The notes below the pieces were generated by a model. That model had not been told where the DNA came from. It saw only the letters and a list, made by a program, of their open reading frames with translations, and did not search any database. 64,000 bases of DNA from JAIBBV01 sp044347745 (GTDB lineage: Bacteria > Bdellovibrionota_C > UBA2361 > JAFLCA01). The position numbers and the translations under genes are program-made. Below, one piece after another: positions 41,207 through 48,822 of the stretch. Position 1 is the first letter of the stretch. The number at the start of each line of letters is the position of its first letter. The DNA lies in contig JBIKUD010000006.1 in NCBI GenBank assembly GCA_044347745.1, forward strand, positions 1 to 64,000. The letters are read 5' to 3'.

Positions 41207-42253
41207 TTAACTGGCATTTAGTTTTTCTAGTGCGGCGCCGATCGCCCGGCGAACATCTTGGTCTGTTTCTGGCCCACTGACAATAAAGCTTAACCTGCCT
41301 CCTAGTCGATTTTCCAGAGCAGGGATAGCTCTTGGATCGCCGATGGTGCCAAGTGCAGTTGCTGCGAGATAACGAACAATTTTGTCCGTATCATGCTCAA
41401 GTGCCTTTATCAGCGCTGGCAATGCCTCTGGTGCTTTTCTTCGTCCTATGGCGCGAAAGGCCTCACCTCGAATTTCAGAATTCGTTGAATCTAGCGCATT
41501 AATTATGTCTTGATTGCCTACTCGAGAGGGAATACTTCCGAGGACCCTAATTGCAAGTGCACGCGTCCTTGGGTTTCGACCTTCGTCTTTTGCAGCTTCT
41601 ATAAGAGCCGGCACCGCTATCTCTCCCATGCTCTCTAGCGCTGTGGTGACTGTCTCTTGGATATCATCAAATGCAAGTCCATCAATAAGAGCGGCCGCGG
41701 CACTTTGGTGTTTGATTTCTCCAAGAGCTCTGGCAGCAGCTGCCGAAGCAGAGGAGTCATCTGTTTTGAGGACTTTCTGAAGAGTGGGAACCGCTTCAGC
41801 TGCGCCAATTTTGCCTATTGCCTCAGCAGCTCTATGTTGAAATCTTTGGTTGGAAACGTCTTGGACCGCTACAAGTAACGCTGGTAAAGCTGGCTTGCCA
41901 ATCTTTACGAGCTGCTCAGCACTCAAGGCCCCGACCTCCCGATCGCCTAATGCTCCCGCCAATACCCAAACTGCCTCGGCGCCGATTCCGCCTAGGGCTT
42001 GAGCCGCTGCGGCGCGAACTTCGGGGCGCTGCCTCGGATTGAATAGATCCGTCTCTATCTCTAATCGCGTGAATTCTCTGAAGCAATCCATTGTGTCTAA
42101 TGGTGTTGTTCTCGGGAACCTCAGATCTCCACTGTCGGCTGCTAGCCTGGACTTATCACTTAAGTTGGGGTTAGTGGAGGGGCCCTCAACTCCACTCTGG
42201 GGAGTCGCTGGATGGCTTTTGTGGGGAGCTGGGTTTTGCTGAGGATTAGTCAT
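41207..42253 (-). CDS. HEAT-repeat (PBS lyase-like) protein
   Basis: This 348-residue soluble protein has a Pro/Asn-rich lead of about 50 residues. Tandem 30-residue HEAT repeats follow, with the ALxxALGDxxxxVRxxAAxALG pattern, such as AAAQALGGIG, AAARALGEIKHQ and AATALGTIGDPRAIPAL. Such stacks of paired helices bind other proteins. A strong ribosome-binding site, AAGGAAG, precedes the ATG. The partner is unknown. It sits alone on the minus strand between two repeat regions. Confidence 0.8.
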   Translation of the reverse strand: MTNPQQNPAPHKSHPATPQSGVEGPSTNPNLSDKSRLAADSGDLRFPRTTPLDTMDCFREFTRLEIETDLFNPRQRPEVRAAAAQALGGIGAEAVWVLAGALGDREVGALSAEQLVKIGKPALPALLVAVQDVSNQRFQHRAAEAIGKIGAAEAVPTLQKVLKTDDSSASAAAARALGEIKHQSAAAALIDGLAFDDIQETVTTALESMGEIAVPALIEAAKDEGRNPRTRALAIRVLGSIPSRVGNQDIINALDSTNSEIRGEAFRAIGRRKAPEALPALIKALEHDTDKIVRYLAATALGTIGDPRAIPALENRLGGRLSFIVSGPETDQDVRRAIGAALEKLNAS

Positions 42254-42463
42254 AACTTCCTTTTTACTGGTGCGCCAATACCTGGGAATATATCACAGGG
42301 TGTTTCTCTACGCATCAAAAGCGACCAAATTGGGAGTGTTTAGGGAATAAGGCTTAAGCTATTGAAAGTTTGCGTATTTTCTGACCCTGGACCAGGGGCA
42401 TTTTAGGCATGGTCCCGGCTATCCAGACGTCTAGTTCGAACTAACTCCATCAGCTATTTAAAA

Positions 42464-42764
42464 GGCCCATTCCCGGTAGGGAGCATAGTGCTTTTCTTTT
42501 TGGCCTGCTTCTGATCAGTATCTAGCACGGCATTTAGTGTTGGCCGCAGGCACTAAGGATCGCCTTGCTCGCTTGCAATATGACTTTGAAAAGCTCAAAA
42601 AAATAATGCTTCGAGAAGAGCTTACAACGCTTCAACTTGTCTGGCGTGAAAGCAGCAACATTACAATTTTGCAAGACGAAGTAATGGGGCGACCAAGTCA
42701 CATTCGTGTTGGAATCCCGGTTAGCGGGGGAATTGTGGTGAGTGGTGGCGCTGTCTGGATTTAG
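42464..42764 (+). pseudogene. Scrambled PhzF-family remnant
   Basis: At 42464-42490 a GPFPVGSIV frame matches the RNPFPVGGIV block of the intact PhzF-like gene. It is followed, not preceded, by HLVLAAGTKDRL...LVWRES (from 42531). The frame then jumps to NITILQDEVMGRPSHIRV and ends GAVWI-stop. The normal order and about 45 codons between WRES and the TITIF region are lost. It is a rearranged remnant of a diverged copy. Confidence 0.75.
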
Positions 42765-42805
42765 CTTTGGGAATCGCCTTTATCCGCCTTGCTTAAGAGA
42801 ACTAA

Positions 42806-43102
42806 AAAGTAGCTAGACCACTCAAAATACGAGAGTCTCTGGCCCTGGTTTCCTACGCGGCTGCTCCGGACGATGAGACCCAGGGCTACAGAAACTGGCT
42901 CCTAGTCAGGCTGCGCGATGGCGAAGAGACCAAACTTCACCTCGCGGGGCCAGATGAAAACGGAGTACCCCGAGTCTTCGAATTGATCGTGTTCAGATCA
43001 GGAACTGAGCGTCACACACGCCCAGCGATAGAGTCTGAGCGTCGAAATAAGAAGAACTTCAGGGTGGTCATTGAGGGAGGCTATTATCACGTCGAGCGGT
43101 AA
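42806..43102 (+). pseudogene. ORF remnant without a start codon
   Basis: A 98-codon open frame ends TAA at 43102 and reads VSYAAAPDDETQGYRNW, then RLRDGEETKLHLAGP and FELIVFRSGTERH. It has no ATG and only internal GTG/TTG. Higher GC and protein-like composition than its surroundings suggest the tail of a lost gene. I do not recognise it. Confidence 0.35.
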
Positions 43103-43254
43103 ACAATCCGAGGAGCGACGTGAAGGCGGGGCGCAGATACGAGATTAGCTTCCGCCGGTACCTTCTAGGTACTTGTCTCGGATACTGTTTCTCGCCTTTT
43201 TGAGAGAGTGTTAGTTTAGGTAGCAAAATTTCAGGGCTGAGAACTTTTTTAGCG

Positions 43255-43386
43255 GCTGGTGGGGGGCACCTAGCCGGGGTGCCAGGAGTGGCGGCAGGAG
43301 AAGAGATCGAATCATAGTAGTTTCGTATACTTATGTATTCTTCATACTCATATTAACATATGCGAGGAGAGGTGCCCCCCACCAGG
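43255..43386. mobile_element. 132-bp MITE-like element, best-kept long copy
   Basis: CTGGTGGGGGGCACC (43256-43270) and GGTGCCCCCCACCAGG (43371-43386) are inverted ends. The inside has GGGGTGCCAGGAGTGG and TCGAATCATAGTAGTTTCG, shared with the copy at 37.9 kb. The arms can pair into one long hairpin. Confidence 0.8.
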
Positions 43387-43647
43387 CGAAAAAGAGAGAT
43401 ACTTTATCGTGGCTGACTCCTGATATTTTAAGGGGAATGTCGCTTCTTGGCCTGGCTAATGGAAACTTACAAACTTTATCATTTCCCGTAGGAGATTGTT
43501 GAAGTGCGCGTAGAGGCGTCGTTTGATCCAATCCATCTAGACAGTAAGCTGCCCGATTTCGGAAGAATTGTAGTTTGTTGGGGCTGGCTGTGAGAGATTC
43601 GCATGGGGCGTTTTTAGTGTGTGCTTTAATTTCTAGGTTCTGAAGAG

Positions 43648-44295
43648 TCATTTAAAAGTTACGAGAGACAAGTCAATAAATATGAAATGACAGGTGCTTC
43701 CCGCTAAAACAAAGAGATGCCAGAGATCATGGGCTTCAAAGTAGCCACGCCAAAAGTTTGGTTTATTTGTTAAGAAGACAATTGAGCCGATTGAGTAGGC
43801 CAAGCCACCACCAATAAGCCACGCAAGATCGTTCTGCGGCACAGTTGATATAATGGGGTTGATGGCAATTAGAAAAAGCCAGCCCATGATTAGGTAGATG
43901 GCTACTCTTAGATGCTTGGGGATGTGCCGTCGGAAAAAAATCGAGGAAACACCGAAAGCTGCAAGTGTCCATTCGCTGATCAGGAGGCCCCATCCCAATG
44001 GTCCTCGAATTATGAGTAAACATACGGGTGTGTATGTGCCAGCTATCAGAAGAAATATCGCGGCATAGTCATATTTTTCGATGCGCGTTAGGGTTTCTTC
44101 AGAACAGTGAAGTCCGTGCGTCAACGCACTTGCCAGATAGAGTACAATTAAACTCACGCCAAAAATGGCACTTGCGACCACGGCTCTTAAGCTATCAGCA
44201 GATTTTTCAATAAGGAAAAAGAGCCCTACCATGGACAGCCCAGCACCCAAAAGGTGTGAAAGCGCCGGGAAAGGTTCCCGAATATATTTTTTCAT
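43648..44295 (-). CDS. Hemolysin III / PAQR family membrane protein
   Basis: This 215-residue protein has seven predicted membrane segments and the HlyIII pattern: REPFPALSHLLGAG at the start, YLASALTHGLHCS with a His, RIEKYDYAAIFLLIAGTYTPV, and a late EAHDLWHLFVLAGSTCHF with two His. The three His and an Asp form the likely zinc site of PAQR proteins. Despite the name, lytic activity is not implied. Its stop overlaps a short downstream frame that is not clearly coding. Confidence 0.9.
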   Translation of the reverse strand: MKKYIREPFPALSHLLGAGLSMVGLFFLIEKSADSLRAVVASAIFGVSLIVLYLASALTHGLHCSEETLTRIEKYDYAAIFLLIAGTYTPVCLLIIRGPLGWGLLISEWTLAAFGVSSIFFRRHIPKHLRVAIYLIMGWLFLIAINPIISTVPQNDLAWLIGGGLAYSIGSIVFLTNKPNFWRGYFEAHDLWHLFVLAGSTCHFIFIDLSLVTFK

Positions 44296-44333
44296 ACAAC
44301 TACAAGTTTTGAGTCAACAATTACTACATAAAG

Positions 44334-44362
44334 AAGCCGGGTAGTCATAGACTACCCGGCTT
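44334..44362 (-). terminator. Strong hairpin downstream of the stress operon
   Basis: AAGCCGGGTAGTC and GACTACCCGGCTT form a perfect 13-bp stem with an ATA loop. On the minus strand it lies 17 bases after the DUF892-BON stop and is followed by CTTTATG. It is the likely terminator of the three-gene stress operon. Confidence 0.8.
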
Positions 44363-44379
44363 GTATTCGCTGCTTGGGT

Positions 44380-45372
44380 TTAGCCAGGAGCGATCTCTAA
44401 CTGGTTGTCAACGTTGTATCCGGCTGCTGTTCGCGCAGTAGCCTTTTGTATCCAGGCGCGCTCTTCTATCGAATGCACTGGACCACGGAGGATAACAGTA
44501 TTGCTTTGAACGATAATCTTAATGTTCTGTGCATTAGTTGATAGCGCCTCGTTAGCTATAATTTCTTGGCGAATACGTGCCAGAACCTTTAGCTCTGGAC
44601 CACCCATTTTTTGATTATCCGAGGTTGCTCGTGAGTCGTTACGATCACGAATATTCGTCCCCGAGTTGTCACGTTTGTATGTAGATGCTTCAGCCTCGTT
44701 ATTGCTCCTGCTTTGCTGTGTCTCAGCATAAGCAAGCGATTCATATTGATGCCCGATAGCAAGACAGGTGACCAGCCTGAATATTCTGGCTGTCGCTGCC
44801 GCTCCTTTCTGACTCTGTGCTTTTTGCGAAAGGTCCGCTTTGTCCTTGCCTGGTGTTACTTCGGGAGCTGAATCAAGATTGGCCTGCGCGAGCACTTCTC
44901 CCTTGAGAAGAGCCGAAAGTTTTTTGTCACTTCGTGTTTCTTCTTCAAGTGTGTCCTCAAGTAATTTGGCAATTTCATTTTGTCCCAATTCGACTGCTAT
45001 CGCGTGAGCTGTGCCGTACGAGGCCATTTCATAGTGCTCGATTCTCTGCGCCGCTCCTATGAGCAGTACATCGACAAGGGCTTTATTCTCACTTTCGTGA
45101 CCAAGAACTTCTTCACCTTCTTTGATTAAGCCTTGCATAGCGAGGCACGGCTTGCCTGGAAGGTCCTCATCAAGTAGCTTTGCTATTTCTTCAAGTCGGT
45201 GCACTTGGTCCTCTGTTTCACGAAGATGGACCCGAAAAATTTCTTTGAGTTTCGGGTTAGACGCTTTCTTTTCCATCTTTGGAATTGCTTTGAGAAGCTG
45301 TTGTTCGGCGCTATACAGATCTTTTATTTGGTCCAAGATTCCGTCGGAAAGTGATTCTAAGGTAGTTTTCAT
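44380..45372 (-). CDS. DUF892 (YciF-like) ferritin fold fused to a BON domain
   Basis: This protein has 330 residues. Residues about 1-160 are a DUF892/YciE-YciF four-helix ferritin-like domain: LKDLYSAEQQLLKAIPKM, HLRETEDQV, then RIEHYEMASYGTA with the metal ligands of the di-iron pattern. A low-complexity linker follows. Residues about 255-330 are a BON domain (VLARIRQEIIA...NVDNQLEIAP), usually periplasmic and membrane-interacting. The two are normally separate genes. It is third in an operon after a glycine-zipper stress protein and a GlsB protein. Confidence 0.82.
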   Translation of the reverse strand: MKTTLESLSDGILDQIKDLYSAEQQLLKAIPKMEKKASNPKLKEIFRVHLRETEDQVHRLEEIAKLLDEDLPGKPCLAMQGLIKEGEEVLGHESENKALVDVLLIGAAQRIEHYEMASYGTAHAIAVELGQNEIAKLLEDTLEEETRSDKKLSALLKGEVLAQANLDSAPEVTPGKDKADLSQKAQSQKGAAATARIFRLVTCLAIGHQYESLAYAETQQSRSNNEAEASTYKRDNSGTNIRDRNDSRATSDNQKMGGPELKVLARIRQEIIANEALSTNAQNIKIIVQSNTVILRGPVHSIEERAWIQKATARTAAGYNVDNQLEIAPG

Positions 45373-45395
45373 ATTATATTCCTTGCTTGTAACGA

Positions 45396-45956
45396 TTAAC
45401 TGGCTGAAGGATGATAGTTTACTGATGCTCGCGGTTTGTCCGCTGCAGATTCGGACTTTTTGCTAATATCTTCTGCTCCTGTTCTCGTGAGTATTTCGCG
45501 AGCCTTCTCAGCCCAGGGCATGTCATCTGCATGCACAGAAAGAAGAATTCCCCCTTCGCTGATGCGACTCTCGTATCTCTTTGCTTCATACTCTGGTATG
45601 CCCAGTCCAATCAGGGCGCCCGTAAGGCCACCGACTGCTGCTCCGACTCCGGCCCCAGCTAAAGCTCCCATTATTGGACCAGCGGCGATAAATGGCCCAA
45701 CTCCTGGAATGGCCAGACTGCCTATTCCAGCGAGCCAGCCCAAGACTCCTCCAACCGTTGCCCCGGACAGAGTTCCGGTGGCAGCGCCTTCAGGTGCTTT
45801 GGTGCTGTTTTGGTGCGCAAATTCGCTCGTCCCGTCCGGTGAGGAAAACAAAACGGCGACATCTGAATTACGAAAGCCTTCCATTTTAAACTGTTCAACA
45901 GCTCTTTCGGTGGCCACACGTGTTGGATAAATTCCATATACTGCTACATTTTTCAT
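45396..45956 (-). CDS. Glycine-zipper general stress protein
   Basis: This 186-residue protein has an N-terminal YflT-like segment (NVAVYGIYPTRVATERAVEQF). A long Gly/Ala-rich, membrane-like glycine zipper with repeated GAxxGG spacing lies at about 60-120, followed by a second soluble part rich in charged residues. Such proteins rise under desiccation, heat or osmotic stress. The gene lies 23 bases upstream of the DUF892-BON gene and 26 bases downstream of the GlsB-like gene. Confidence 0.75.
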   Translation of the reverse strand: MKNVAVYGIYPTRVATERAVEQFKMEGFRNSDVAVLFSSPDGTSEFAHQNSTKAPEGAATGTLSGATVGGVLGWLAGIGSLAIPGVGPFIAAGPIMGALAGAGVGAAVGGLTGALIGLGIPEYEAKRYESRISEGGILLSVHADDMPWAEKAREILTRTGAEDISKKSESAADKPRASVNYHPSAS

Positions 45957-45982
45957 ACTCTAATCTCCTTGAGTTAAACTGC

Positions 45983-46246
45983 TTAGCTTTGACTTTCTGA
46001 TTTTGAACTGCTGAAACTTTTAACGATCCATAGAATAAGTAGGGCTCCTGCGAGGGACATGAAAAAACCGGCTGGCTCTCCGATTTGGTAAAACCCGAGT
46101 AATTGCCCAAGGAAAGCGCCAACGATGGCACCTACAATACCCAACGTGGTTGTCACAATGATTCCCTGAGAATCGTTGCCGGGCATGAGCATGCGCGCTA
46201 GAAGGCCGACAACAAATCCGATGAGAATGGTCCAAATAATTTGCAT
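45983..46246 (-). CDS. GlsB/YeaQ/YmgE stress membrane protein
   Basis: This 87-residue protein has three membrane helices and the GlsB pattern: IIWTILIGFVVGLLARMLMPG, then GIVGAIVGAFLGQLLG with a conserved Gly-rich second helix. It is called transglycosylase-associated but has no catalytic residues. The start at 46246 has GGGAG nine bases upstream; an upstream ATG at 46273 is less usual. It opens a three-gene stress operon. Confidence 0.85.
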   Translation of the reverse strand: MQIIWTILIGFVVGLLARMLMPGNDSQGIIVTTTLGIVGAIVGAFLGQLLGFYQIGEPAGFFMSLAGALLILWIVKSFSSSKSESQS

Positions 46247-46371
46247 ACCCTGATACTCCCTGATGTAGTCCATTTTCCCAGGGCTATTTATGCCAGGTGT
46301 CGAGTCAGGAGCGCATGACGATGCTCAGGTCAGTTGCATATTTTTGATAATTGTAGAGGACGCAGCCGATT

Positions 46372-46418
46372 GTCCCCTTGAGACAGCTAGATGTGTAAAG
46401 GCGCCATTAAAAGGGGAC
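46372..46418. repeat. GTCCCCTT/AAGGGGAC inverted repeat
   Basis: Two exact 8-bp arms (46372-46379, 46411-46418) flank 31 bases just past the stop of the 7-TM gene. A T-rich run follows on the plus strand. It may be a hairpin at the transcript end. Confidence 0.3.
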
Positions 46419-46420
46419 TT

Positions 46421-47101
46421 TTATTTATTGACCTGTTTTTCAAGACGCATGCCAACACCTATAATTAGTGCGGTTAATGCTGCGTTGGCACCGGCAACGA
46501 CAATAAGCGCCCAGCTTTGCTGCGCACCCAAAACGAATCCAAAAAAAACCGTACTTACATCTTTAAGGAGGTTTAGTGTCCGCGCTTTTAATGAAAGAGC
46601 CCCAACTCGGCGATTGACCAAAAGCAACCTCAATTGATGTAATTGCCCGCCGACCAGAAACACGCCAGCAAGTAGAACAAAAAGCTGAAATGACGAGTTA
46701 AGCTGGTGCATGCTTCCAGATTGAACTGTGGTCCAAATCAAAGCTGTAACGAAAAAAGTTAAAGCCATCGGTCCTAGGAGGGCGAGCGGCCCAGATGAAA
46801 AGTCTCGGCGATACTCCCAGAGTAATAAAACGGCAAGTGCGCAAGCTGGCAGGCGACTCCAAAAAATGTAGTGCGCAAAAGGAGTCGTGGTGGTGCTTAG
46901 CAGTAAAAATGAAAAGAAGGCGAGGAATGCTCCAGTCACCGCAAACACAGAGAGGTTGTCCGTGGCCAAATCTGTTTTTAGAGCTGCTGCAATTTCAGCT
47001 CGGCGTTGCCTGACAAAGCGCAGTTGCACGTACACGGCTGAAATTGATAGCAGGAACAAAGCTGCTTGAATGCTACCTATAAGGTGGTAAGTCGAGTGCA
47101 C
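46421..47101 (-). CDS. Polytopic membrane protein of unknown function
   Basis: This 226-residue protein has about seven hydrophobic helices spaced evenly, starting GSIQAALFLLSISAVYVQL. A cytosolic loop RFVRQRRAEIAAAL follows. No motif of a transporter or enzyme is seen. It lies 31 bases after the degQ stop on the same strand, so it may be read from the same message. Confidence 0.55.
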   Translation of the reverse strand: MHSTYHLIGSIQAALFLLSISAVYVQLRFVRQRRAEIAAALKTDLATDNLSVFAVTGAFLAFFSFLLLSTTTTPFAHYIFWSRLPACALAVLLLWEYRRDFSSGPLALLGPMALTFFVTALIWTTVQSGSMHQLNSSFQLFVLLAGVFLVGGQLHQLRLLLVNRRVGALSLKARTLNLLKDVSTVFFGFVLGAQQSWALIVVAGANAALTALIIGVGMRLEKQVNK

Positions 47102-47131
47102 TAACTTTGCTCTCTGCCTCGCCGTGGTCTC

Positions 47132-48604
47132 TTACTCTTCGCTCTTCAAGAATACAAACCGTTCCATGCCTTGAGTTTCAACAATCATACGCACGCCTTT
47201 GGCTAAGGCGTCGCTTGATAGTGCTTCTGTAAGGTTGGCCACAGTATCAATGCGTTTGCCATTTACCGACAAAATAAGATCTCCAGGCTGTAATCCAGCA
47301 AGGGCTCCGATGCCATCTGGCAACAGGGCTTCAACTACGACACCTTTTGATTGTTTTGTCTTAAGGCGTTTTGCCAATTCTGGGGTTAGATTTTTGAGTC
47401 GAGCGCCTAACACTTCAAGTGGTGACGTCTCATCCATCCCCGATCCAGGGGCGATCTCCTCGTTCATGTTCTGCGCAGGAAGTTCACCTACTTTAACGCT
47501 GATACTCTGAGGTTTGCCGTCGCGGACCACATCAATTTTTACTTTACGACCAGGAACTAGGGCAGCAACAAGATTACGCAATTGATTGCTGTTTTTAATC
47601 TTCTGGTCATCAAGTCCAACAATAATATCTCCCTGCTTAAAGCCTGCCTTCTCAGCGGGGCTTCCCTCTTGCACCTGTCCTACGAGAGCGCCTTCGGTGG
47701 AGTTGTGATTAAATGACTTAGCTAAATCTTCAGATAAGTTCTGAATGCCGACCCCAAGCCAGCCGCGCACCACTTTGCCATCGCGAATGAGGCTTTCAAG
47801 TACGTTTCGAGCAAGTGAAATGGGAATTGCAAATCCGATGCCCATGTACCCACCACTTCGCGAGAAAATAGCGGTGTTAATACCTACTACTTCACCTTTA
47901 AGGTTTATTAACGGCCCGCCGCTATTTCCGGGATTAATGGCTGCGTCAGTTTGAATAAAATCTTCGTACTGGTTGCCGCCCATAATTGAGCGCCCTTTAG
48001 CACTGACAATTCCAGCGGTGATCGTGTTGTCTAGTCCAAAAGGATTTCCGGCGGCTACGACCCATTCACCAATCTTTAAATCATCCGAATTGCCCAATTT
48101 TGCAGGGGTAAGTCCCGTCGCCTCAATGGTGATTACAGCAAGATCGGTGCGTACATCGCGCCCAACTACCTTGGCCTTGAGAGTGCGACCGTCTTGCAGA
48201 CGCACATCTATATCAGTGGCTTCACCAATTACGTGATTGTTGGTGAGAATATGGCCTTTATCATTGATGATTACTCCGGTGCCCAAGCCCAGTTGAGCTG
48301 GGCCACTTCCGCCACCGCCTTGATCGGGGAACATGCGCTCGAGGAACTCGTCACCAAAAAATTCTTTGAAAGGTTCAAGCCCATCTGGAATTCGCCGCTG
48401 CTGTGGTGTCCCTTTGCGTACCTTTTGTTTAACACTTGAGCTGATGCTGACAACCGACGGTGTAATATTTTTTGCGGCCTCTTCAAATGCGACTGAGAGG
48501 CTTCTTGCCATACGCTGAGCCTCTTCAACACTTTGTGCGGAAGTGGTTTGTGGGTTGAATACGAGACCGAGGGCGAGAATAGAACTAAGTAAAGCGTAGC
48601 GCAT
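47132..48604 (-). CDS. degQ: Periplasmic serine endoprotease, DegQ/HtrA family
   Basis: This 490-residue exported protease/chaperone has a signal peptide ending SAQ at about residue 24. The catalytic triad is His124 in TNNHVIG, Asp154 in RTDLAVI and Ser228 in GNSGGPL. Two PDZ domains follow (about 280-370 and 395-480). It degrades misfolded envelope proteins and forms oligomers. AGAGG lies before the ATG. It lies 218 bases after the PBP1b-like gene, with an inverted repeat in the gap. Confidence 0.93.
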   Translation of the reverse strand: MRYALLSSILALGLVFNPQTTSAQSVEEAQRMARSLSVAFEEAAKNITPSVVSISSSVKQKVRKGTPQQRRIPDGLEPFKEFFGDEFLERMFPDQGGGGSGPAQLGLGTGVIINDKGHILTNNHVIGEATDIDVRLQDGRTLKAKVVGRDVRTDLAVITIEATGLTPAKLGNSDDLKIGEWVVAAGNPFGLDNTITAGIVSAKGRSIMGGNQYEDFIQTDAAINPGNSGGPLINLKGEVVGINTAIFSRSGGYMGIGFAIPISLARNVLESLIRDGKVVRGWLGVGIQNLSEDLAKSFNHNSTEGALVGQVQEGSPAEKAGFKQGDIIVGLDDQKIKNSNQLRNLVAALVPGRKVKIDVVRDGKPQSISVKVGELPAQNMNEEIAPGSGMDETSPLEVLGARLKNLTPELAKRLKTKQSKGVVVEALLPDGIGALAGLQPGDLILSVNGKRIDTVANLTEALSSDALAKGVRMIVETQGMERFVFLKSEE

Positions 48605-48696
48605 GAGACCTCTTAAAACATCCAGCCTAAAATGTATTTGTCGTTCCTAGGCAGTGCCAAACATTCTCCCGAAACATGAGCCAAACCGGCTAAGCT

Positions 48697-48782
48697 GGGG
48701 CAGCCGCCTTATGCTACTCCCGTCTTCATGAGGCAGCAATATCTCGTTCGTGTGGAACGGACGGAATGGGTTTGGCTGCCCC
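48697..48782. repeat. Long-range inverted repeat between PBP1b and degQ
   Basis: GGGGCAGCC (48697-48705) and GGCTGCCCC (48774-48782) form a perfect 9-bp pair around 68 bases that hold a small CGTTC/GAACG hairpin. It could be a terminator or leader between the genes. Confidence 0.4.
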
Positions 48783-48822
48783 ATATGACGAACGTTAGTT
48801 GAATTTATTCATCGAAGTTAAC

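Noticed and set aside
43331..43651. 106-codon minus-strand frame that overlaps the hemolysin III stop (ATGA)
   Set aside because: The overlap is tempting, but its C-terminal part is the repeat element (WWGAP) and the rest has no recognisable pattern. Left out.
45436..45930. 164-codon frame on the plus strand
   Set aside because: It lies fully antisense to the glycine-zipper stress gene and translates its Gly/Ala codons as Ala/Pro runs; it has no own features.
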